Both the position numbers and the translations under genes were made by a program. Below the pieces are notes generated by a model. That model saw nothing but the letters and a program-made list of their open reading frames with translations, had not been told where the DNA came from and did not search any database. This document shows, in pieces, positions 30,092-35,489 of a stretch of 35,489 bases of DNA (the stretch's first letter is position 1; every line of letters starts with the position of its first letter). The stretch lies in contig JAEEMQ010000025.1 in the NCBI GenBank assembly GCA_016283295.1, positions 1-35,489 on the forward strand, written 5' to 3'. The DNA comes from Alphaproteobacteria bacterium. Its GTDB lineage: Bacteria > Pseudomonadota > Alphaproteobacteria > RF32 > CAG-239.

Positions 30092-30817
30092 TCAGGCAAC
30101 CAGCACCGCACAAACATAGCTGTCGCAATCGGCCAAAGATTTTTCGCCGGTAGTAAAGTCCAGACAATAATTCATCTCCTTATCGTCCTCCTCATTGCCG
30201 GAAGTGTAAAGATATTTCCGCTTTTCGAGCAGAGGCTCGCCGCACTCGTAGAGATTCTGATTAATCTCTTTGAACTTGGCATAGATTTGCTTAATCTCGG
30301 CTTCGTTCGGCAGACGTCCTTCATACTGCTTGGCCATCTCCCTGATGTCACCGGGGAAATTTGCCGTAAACAGAATACTTCTCAGCAAAATCAGACGGTC
30401 GGTAACCCGTATGCCGCGAACATTATCAAACGCTTTGCCGCGTTTTTTGCGCGGGCGGAACAGCACTTCCTGTTCCATGCCGAGATACGGCGAATAATAG
30501 CGAATGGTATGTGCAGTTTGTCTCACCGGTTTGTCGTAATATATATACGGCAACTTTTCCGCCGGTTCGGGTATCGGGTCATAGGTGTTCTCCGTCTTGG
30601 CCGTTCCGAGCGGCACTAAAAACGGGCCCAGCGGCTTATCGACCTTGCCGAGGCTTACACGCATACATACCAGCGCAATCAGCAGCAGTGCGCCCATAAT
30701 TCCGAGAGTTGTACTTTCCAGGGCATACCAATAAAAGAGGCACGCGAGCACAACCAAAATCAACGCAAAATTTACATCGGCAATATGCCGTCTGTAAAAG
30801 CTCATAATCTTTTCCAT
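30092..30817 (-). CDS. Membrane-anchored protein of unknown function, ~241 aa
   Basis: I do not recognise this family. From ATG 30817 the N-terminus is MEKIMSFYRRHIADVN, then two adjacent hydrophobic helices (about residues 17-33 and 37-53) that form a hairpin in the inner membrane. The rest (about 60-241) is a soluble, probably cytoplasmic domain with Tyr-rich segments (PYIYYDKPVRQT, RYYSPYLGMEQEVLF) and a basic patch RPRKKRGK. The in-frame ATG at 30805 has GGAAAAG just upstream and may be the true start; the long open frame further upstream (to 30874) is AT-rich and probably leader. It is monocistronic, between the preA and peptidase terminators. No catalytic motif was found. Confidence 0.65.
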   Translation of the reverse strand: MEKIMSFYRRHIADVNFALILVVLACLFYWYALESTTLGIMGALLLIALVCMRVSLGKVDKPLGPFLVPLGTAKTENTYDPIPEPAEKLPYIYYDKPVRQTAHTIRYYSPYLGMEQEVLFRPRKKRGKAFDNVRGIRVTDRLILLRSILFTANFPGDIREMAKQYEGRLPNEAEIKQIYAKFKEINQNLYECGEPLLEKRKYLYTSGNEEDDKEMNYCLDFTTGEKSLADCDSYVCAVLVA

Positions 30818-30908
30818 AAGCAATAATATTTTTTTGATTAATAATTTTTCGATATAATTATAAATTTTATACAACGCACCTTAAATAAAAAAATATTCGG
30901 AGTCAAAT

Positions 30909-30939
30909 AAAAAAAATACGCGGAACCCGAAGATCCGCG
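30909..30939 (-). terminator. Terminator of preA
   Basis: CGCGGA (30919-30924) and TCCGCG (30934-30939) pair around a 9-base loop. Read on the minus strand, TATTTTTTTT follows the stem. Confidence 0.82.
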
Positions 30940-30963
30940 CATTTCCGTTTACTTGTACAGACT

Positions 30964-32142
30964 TTATTTCATCGTTATTGCCGCCTTCGGGCAAACGTGC
31001 GAACAAAGCGAGCAACCGACGCAAGCGTCGCGATTGACCTGAATACGTCCGTCTACCAACGACAGAGCACTATGCTCGGATTCATCGCAAATGGTGACGC
31101 ACTTGCCGCATCTGACGCATAACACGTCATCAATATGCGGATAAACCTGAGTCGATTTATTCAGCTTTTCGTGCGACGAAAGATTAGGAATTGCCTTATT
31201 CTTTATATCGGCCGGGCTGTTAAAGCCTTTGTGTTCCAAATAATCGAGCAGTCCCTGCTTCATCCCGCCGATAACCGCATAGCCGTTAATCATAACCTCG
31301 GTGCAAACCTGAACCACATCGGCGCCGACACTCATATATTCCGCCGCATCGCGCCAACCGGAAACGCCGCCCATACCCAAAATCGGCAAATCGCTTTTTT
31401 GGCGGATTTGCGCCACACAACGCAAACCGATCGGCTTAACCGACATTCCCGAATAACCGCCGAAGGTAGATTTGCCGTTGACTTTCGGCAGCGGCTCAAA
31501 CGTATCCAAATCAACCCCCATCAACGATTGTACCGTATTGATGGCGGCAATACCGTCGGCACCGGCGGCTTCCACCGCCTTAGCAATATATGCAATATCG
31601 GTAACATTCGGCGAAAGTTTTACAAACACCGGTTTCTCGGCAACTTCCTTTACCCAGCCCGTAATCATTGAAGATATTTCCGCGTTGGTGCCGATGGCCA
31701 TGCCGATACCTTTTTCCGGCATGCCGTGCGGGCAGGAAAAATTAAGCTCAAACGCATCTGCTTCCGAATCATTGAAAGTTTTTACCAGATTTTGCCATTC
31801 TTCTTTGACTACCGGCGCCATAATACTGGCAATCTGCACCTTGGTCGGGTGCTTTTGTTTCAAATACTTAATGCCGTCGAGCCATTGTTTATTCGTCAGA
31901 TGGCTCAACAACTCGATATTTTCAAACCCGCAAACACGGCCGCCGCTCTTCCAGGTGGCATAACGTTGCGAAGCTTCAATCATTTCCAAATTATCCGGAG
32001 TGATGGTTTTTAAAACCGCCCCGCCCCAGCCTAAGGTAAAAGCCTTGTCAATGCTCTCAATTTTGGCGGTCGGAGGTGCCGAAGATAAAATAAACGGGTT
32101 TTCGAAATCAATTTCCAAAACCGATGTTTTCAATGTAGCCAT
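30964..32142 (-). CDS. preA: Dihydropyrimidine dehydrogenase, FMN/Fe-S subunit (PreA-like)
   Basis: This 392-aa protein reduces uracil or thymine (or runs the reverse reaction) in pyrimidine breakdown, normally as a PreTA complex with a flavin/NAD subunit. Residues 1-~310 are a dihydroorotate-dehydrogenase-like TIM barrel. It carries NFSCPHG at 134-140 (active-site loop), KLSPNVTDI, and the FMN-phosphate-binding part LPILGMGGVSGWRDA. The C-terminus is a ferredoxin-like domain with two [4Fe-4S] motifs: Cys342/345/348/352 and Cys374/377/380/384. AAGGAG stands before the ATG. No preT, hydantoinase or permease gene lies beside it, so its electron partner must be encoded elsewhere or differ. It is divergent from the histidine phosphatase gene. 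Confidence 0.92.
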   Translation of the reverse strand: MATLKTSVLEIDFENPFILSSAPPTAKIESIDKAFTLGWGGAVLKTITPDNLEMIEASQRYATWKSGGRVCGFENIELLSHLTNKQWLDGIKYLKQKHPTKVQIASIMAPVVKEEWQNLVKTFNDSEADAFELNFSCPHGMPEKGIGMAIGTNAEISSMITGWVKEVAEKPVFVKLSPNVTDIAYIAKAVEAAGADGIAAINTVQSLMGVDLDTFEPLPKVNGKSTFGGYSGMSVKPIGLRCVAQIRQKSDLPILGMGGVSGWRDAAEYMSVGADVVQVCTEVMINGYAVIGGMKQGLLDYLEHKGFNSPADIKNKAIPNLSSHEKLNKSTQVYPHIDDVLCVRCGKCVTICDESEHSALSLVDGRIQVNRDACVGCSLCSHVCPKAAITMK

Positions 32143-32172
32143 AATATTCTCCTTTTTTAGTGTTATGGGTTG

Positions 32173-32201
32173 AGTTTAGCGGCAAAAAATTAAAACTTCA
32201 A
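32173..32201 (-). promoter_or_regulatory. Predicted promoter of preA
   Basis: On the minus strand, TTGAAG (32201-32196) and TAAACT (32178-32173) are 17 bp apart, about 30 bases before the AAGGAG ribosome site. Confidence 0.45.
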
Positions 32202-32239
32202 CAATTTAAAATTGCGAAAAAATATCCAAAAAAAAGCTG

Positions 32240-32268
32240 TTGATTTATGTTTGAATATATTGTATATT
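32240..32268 (+). promoter_or_regulatory. Predicted promoter of the SixA-like gene
   Basis: TTGATT at 32240-32245 and TATATT at 32263-32268 are 17 bp apart, with TG directly before the -10. The start would fall near 32275, close to the in-frame ATG at 32282, which favours ATG 32303 as the translation start. Confidence 0.5.
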
Positions 32269-32302
32269 ATGTCTATAGTTAATGATACGGAGTAATCAAA
32301 TA

Positions 32303-33514
32303 ATGAGTTTTATCAATAAAATCAAGGAACATTTCAGCCCTCAGCAGGAAGAAAGCGCCCCAAAAGAAGTGGCGCTGGTTGTCGCCCGCCATGACAATGC
32401 ACCCACTCAGGATATTTCCGCCTACGGTGCGGCTTATGCTTATCTGACCGGCAAATTGTTGTGCGACCAGGCCGAAGTTCCGTATCCGGAGCATATTTTT
32501 TATTCGCCGGTATCGCGGGCACGCAACACGGCCAAAATGCATCAACTGGCGATGAAACTCAATGATTTGTATATTCCGAGTATGAGTTACGATGCCGGCT
32601 TTCACGAGCATGCTTCCGAGCGAAAGACCGCGCAGTCTTTGGAAGATGCCGTTTTATATGCCAAATCGCAAAATATGCAAACCGTTGAAATCGTGGGCCA
32701 TGAACCGACGGTAGCCAAGATTTTGCATAAGCTCGGTGCTTCGGCCCCTACTTTCGGCTACGGCGGATGTGCCGTTTTGAAGGCTAAGAGCTGGGACGAT
32801 ATGCTGGCCGGCAAAATTACCGATGTTTATTGCTCCGAAAGCTCCAAAGACTTTGCCGTAAAAGCTCTGGGCAAAGAACAGGCCGAATTGCTTGATGATT
32901 TGATGTACCGCGGCACAACCGGCATGTTGGATTTATCGAACGTAGCCGATCGTGTGCAAAAGCAAATTAAAAAAGCGTGTACGTGGATTGACGCGCATGA
33001 AGCCGGTAAACCGACCGAGGAAAAGTATTCTCCGGCGGAATTTTTGGAAGTTTTGGATGCTTATAAATTCTGGGCTGCCAATTCCATGACGGCACTCGGA
33101 ATTGCGCCGGATGAGAAAGGTCCGTTCCAAAGCAACATTCAAAAACTGTTGTTCGGCCAAGATGAATATTTCAATCAAAAGTTTTTGGCGGAATTTCATC
33201 TGCGTTCGGACGAGAGAATGGACGACAGCGAATCTACTCAGCCGTATGCGCTGTTCAATGCGGTTGCCAAGATGGTGGCGCAGAGAAACGGTGCCGGCGA
33301 TAAGGTAAATGCCGAGTTGGAAAAAGAGGCAGAGCAAATGGAAGATTTCCCGCTGTATCGCGACATTATAGCGGCCGGTGAGGAGCGAATTCTTGACGGT
33401 GACAAAGAAGTAAAAAATACCAAGAAGGCCTCTTATCGCGTAACGCAAAAAGAACAAGCGGAGCACGATAAAATCGCCGATATCGTACGTGGCTTCAAAA
33501 CCAATCAGAGATAA
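32303..33514 (+). CDS. SixA-like histidine phosphatase with long C-terminal extension, 403 aa
   Basis: The first ~165 residues are a histidine-phosphatase (phosphoglycerate-mutase-like) domain: catalytic Arg29-His30 in VVARHDNAP, the second Arg region SPVSRARNTAKM (Arg72/Arg74), an acid near Glu102 (GFHEHASE) and the second His133 in EIVGHEPTV. SixA removes phosphate from His-containing phosphotransfer proteins; this assignment is by similarity only. SixA is usually about 160 residues, so the remaining ~235 residues are extra. They are charged and mostly helical, with WAANSMTALGIAPDEKGPF near the middle and a Lys/Glu-rich end, and match nothing I know. ATG 32303 has GGAG (32289-32292) 10 bases upstream. 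The gene converges on the LRR operon with 3 bp between the stops and no terminator seen. Confidence 0.82.
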   Translation: MSFINKIKEHFSPQQEESAPKEVALVVARHDNAPTQDISAYGAAYAYLTGKLLCDQAEVPYPEHIFYSPVSRARNTAKMHQLAMKLNDLYIPSMSYDAGFHEHASERKTAQSLEDAVLYAKSQNMQTVEIVGHEPTVAKILHKLGASAPTFGYGGCAVLKAKSWDDMLAGKITDVYCSESSKDFAVKALGKEQAELLDDLMYRGTTGMLDLSNVADRVQKQIKKACTWIDAHEAGKPTEEKYSPAEFLEVLDAYKFWAANSMTALGIAPDEKGPFQSNIQKLLFGQDEYFNQKFLAEFHLRSDERMDDSESTQPYALFNAVAKMVAQRNGAGDKVNAELEKEAEQMEDFPLYRDIIAAGEERILDGDKEVKNTKKASYRVTQKEQAEHDKIADIVRGFKTNQR

Positions 33515-33517
33515 GCG

Positions 33518-34702
33518 CTAGTCATCGCGGCCGCCCGGCTTAAGTTTCTTTTTAAAGGCCTCAAACCCGGCCTTGAATTGAGCCTGTTTTTGCTCTTTTT
33601 CCTCCCGGTTTTTCCGGCGTAACTCCTCTATTTTAATTTCGTTTTGATAAATAGGATTTGCTATCAAATCTTTGTAATACATCGCCATTTTTTCATAAAA
33701 ATTAAAGCCGTTACCGTCATCAAGAAAACCGTCATCTTCGGTAAATCCGTATTTATCTCTTAAAGCGTCATCGCAGCGAATTCCGTGGCCTTCGGGCATT
33801 TTAGATACGCCTAACAAAGACTGCAACTCCGGATTATCATGACACCAAAAATCTTTACCTACTTCGGCAGGCGCGCCTCTCAAGGAAACCAATTTATTTT
33901 CCTGACATTCAAATGTTTGACCTACTTTTCGCGGAGCTCCTTCCAACGTAACCAACTCATTTTGACCGCAACGGAAATACTCACCGACTTCTTCGGGTGC
34001 ACCGGTTAAGGAGGTGAGCTTATTTTTGTAACAATGGAAGTTTCCTCCTACTCTTTTCGGACCTCCCTTTAATGAAATCAATTCATTTTCATCACAGTAG
34101 AAATCTGAGTTTATTGTTGCCGGAGCCCCCTCTAATGAGGTTAATTTATTGCTGTTGCAATAAAATTCTCCGCCAACCTCTTGCGGCGCACCTTGCAAAG
34201 AAGTAATTTCATTGCCATCGCAGCGAAAATCTCCGCCAACCTTCTGCGGAGCTCCTTTAAGCGAAGTTATAGCATTATAACTGCAACCGAAATCTCCGCC
34301 GACTTCTTGCGGCGCATATTTTAATGAAGTCAATTTATTCACCCCGCACCAAAAATCTCCGCCTATTTTTTGCGGTGCCCCCTGTAATGAGGTTAAGGCA
34401 TTTTCTCCGCAGTCAAAATCTTCTTCCACTGTTTGCGGTGCTCCCTCTAAAGAAGTCAGTTGATTATTATTACATAAAAAACTTCCGCTGACTTCTTGCG
34501 GTGCTCCTTTAAGCGAAATCAGTTTATTATGATCACAACTAAAGCAGCCTTTGACAATAACCTCAGATAAATCCGGCAACTCGGTCAAATTTCTGCGCGA
34601 CAAATCCACATCGCCTTCAATCACAAAACCGTCCGGCAAATCATAAAGGCTGTAAGTCTTTCCGTCTTGTTCAAACTCAAATTTATTGTTTATTTCCGCC
34701 AT
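33518..34702 (-). CDS. Cysteine-ladder leucine-rich-repeat protein, 394 aa
   Basis: After an N-terminal cap (DLPDGFVIEGDVDLS, NLTELPDLSEVIVKG), twelve tandem repeats run from about residue 53 to 304. Eleven are 21 residues long, with the pattern F-x-C-x-x-N-x-[LI]-T-S-L-x-G-A-P-x-x-V-G-G; the last is degenerate. The Leu/Ile spacing fits an LRR-like solenoid, and every repeat puts Cys at the same place, forming an internal ladder. No signal peptide is present, so the Cys residues should be reduced inside the cell. The C-terminal tail is helical and ends FEAFKKKLKPGGRDD, shared with its neighbours. AGGGGATAAAT precedes the ATG and overlaps the end of the upstream paralog, so translation is probably coupled. 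The role is unknown; such solenoids usually bind proteins. Confidence 0.85.
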   Translation of the reverse strand: MAEINNKFEFEQDGKTYSLYDLPDGFVIEGDVDLSRRNLTELPDLSEVIVKGCFSCDHNKLISLKGAPQEVSGSFLCNNNQLTSLEGAPQTVEEDFDCGENALTSLQGAPQKIGGDFWCGVNKLTSLKYAPQEVGGDFGCSYNAITSLKGAPQKVGGDFRCDGNEITSLQGAPQEVGGEFYCNSNKLTSLEGAPATINSDFYCDENELISLKGGPKRVGGNFHCYKNKLTSLTGAPEEVGEYFRCGQNELVTLEGAPRKVGQTFECQENKLVSLRGAPAEVGKDFWCHDNPELQSLLGVSKMPEGHGIRCDDALRDKYGFTEDDGFLDDGNGFNFYEKMAMYYKDLIANPIYQNEIKIEELRRKNREEKEQKQAQFKAGFEAFKKKLKPGGRDD

Positions 34703-34714
34703 TATTTATCCCCT

Positions 34715-35413
34715 TTATTCCTCGCGGCCGCCCGGTTTAAACTTCTTTTTAAACGCCTCGAATCCGGCTTTGTGTTTTGCCGTTTCTTCTTTTCTTTGTT
34801 GCTGATTTTTATGCGCAACCCGATTTACGGCCTTTTCGGTGATAAACTTTGTGTTTTCTGCCAATTCTTCATATTTAATACCGTCCATTTCTCTGCCGTA
34901 AATACCGTATTTTGCGCCCAAATTCCAACAATAAATCATGGCATCGTCTTTCATTTTAGGCAAACCGAGCAACGAGGTCAACCGGTTATCGCTGCACTCA
35001 AAATTCCCGCCGATTTCTTTAGGCAAACCCTCCAAAGAAGTCAGCTCATTATTAAAACAACTGAAATTACCTCTGATTTCTTGCGGTGCACCTTTCAAGG
35101 TGGTCAGTTTATTGTTCCGACAATAAAAAGAATTGACTTTTTGCGGCGACCCTTCCAATGAGGTAAGCTTATTGCCGTCGCACACAAAATCGCCGCCGAT
35201 TTCTTGCGGTGCCCCTTTAAGCGAAGTAAGGTTGTTGTTTTGGCACAGAAAGTTGCCTTTGACTGTTATCCGCGACAAATCAGGCAACTCGGCCAATCCG
35301 AAGCTTTGAATATCCAAATCGCCCTCAACCACGAAGCCGTCCGGAATATCGAAAAGATTATAGGTTTTTCCGTCTTGGTAAAAAGACAAATATTTACCGG
35401 ATATTATAGGCAT
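34715..35413 (-). CDS. Paralogous cysteine-ladder LRR protein, 232 aa
   Basis: It has the same build as the 394-aa neighbour: cap (FDIPDGFVVEGDLDI, LAELPDLSRITVKG), then only about six repeats such as NFLCQNNNLTSLKGAPQEIG. One repeat is shortened (SFYCRNN, without the G-G-D lead). The tail ends KAGFEAFKKKFKPGGREE, almost the same as the neighbour. The ATG is 4 bases after the stop of the next upstream paralog, and its own stop is 12 bases before the next ATG, so the genes form a tight operon. The difference in repeat number suggests gain or loss of 63-bp units. Confidence 0.85.
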   Translation of the reverse strand: MPIISGKYLSFYQDGKTYNLFDIPDGFVVEGDLDIQSFGLAELPDLSRITVKGNFLCQNNNLTSLKGAPQEIGGDFVCDGNKLTSLEGSPQKVNSFYCRNNKLTTLKGAPQEIRGNFSCFNNELTSLEGLPKEIGGNFECSDNRLTSLLGLPKMKDDAMIYCWNLGAKYGIYGREMDGIKYEELAENTKFITEKAVNRVAHKNQQQRKEETAKHKAGFEAFKKKFKPGGREE

Positions 35414-35417
35414 TTCC

Positions 35418-35489
35418 TCACTCCTCGCGCTCTTTCGGGCCGAATTTCTTTTTAAACGCCTCGAATCCGGCTTTGTGTTTTGCCTGCCG
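35418..35489 (-). CDS. Third LRR-family paralog, C-terminal fragment at window edge
   Basis: Only the last 23 codons and the stop are inside the window. They read KAGFEAFKKKFGPKEREE after a short RQAKH lead, clearly the same tail as the two downstream paralogs. The gene continues beyond the window, so the array has at least three members. Its stop (35418-35420) is four bases from the next ATG, with GAGTGAGGAA acting as the ribosome site. Confidence 0.8.
   Translation of the reverse strand, partial: RQAKHKAGFEAFKKKFGPKEREE

Overview
The window looks like a chromosomal segment of a moderately AT-rich Gram-negative bacterium. The best fit is one of the gut-associated uncultured Alphaproteobacteria, although no rRNA or taxonomic marker is present to prove it. 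Gram-negative cell structure is shown by two-partner secretion (Omp85/TpsB) genes, an extended signal peptide on a giant TpsA-type adhesin, and a periplasmic nitroreductase.

Layout. 1-590 has no convincing gene. It holds two tRNA-tail-like fragments around an 18-bp perfect inverted repeat, an imperfect direct repeat 147 bp apart, and a second hairpin. 616-1302 and 1401-1670 are two AT-rich small genes of unknown function. 1819-2816 is a decayed TpsB transporter that has lost both POTRA domains and the first part of the barrel. 2937-5246 encodes a 769-aa protein with two HEPN-type R-[N/K]-x3-H motifs. 5318-7680 (minus strand) is an intact tpsB followed 11 bp later by a secreted nitroreductase-family gene. 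7868-27163 (plus strand, divergent from tpsB) is one gene of 6431 codons and fills more than half the window. It encodes a filamentous adhesin of the LktA/FHA type with an ESPR-like signal peptide, TPS domain, Asn-rich minisatellite, beta-helical repeats, a helical insertion in mid-protein, about 1400 residues of 22-23-residue repeats, and a PilZ-like domain at the very C-terminus.

The second part is mostly housekeeping-like: a DMT/EamA transporter (minus), an M3 oligopeptidase (minus), a membrane-anchored protein of unknown function (minus), PreA-type dihydropyrimidine dehydrogenase with a fused 2x[4Fe-4S] domain (minus), a SixA-like histidine phosphatase with a long extra C-terminal region (plus), and a tandem array of at least three paralogous cysteine-ladder leucine-rich-repeat genes (minus), the last cut by the window edge.

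How it works together. The tpsB, nitroreductase and tpsA genes are read from divergent promoters in a 187-bp interval and should form one surface-display system: TpsB exports the giant TpsA. The role of the nitroreductase is unknown. The truncated tpsB copy shows that this secretion family has been duplicated and lost nearby. The most unusual items are the PilZ-like tail on a secreted adhesin, the double-HEPN-motif protein, and the LRR paralog array.
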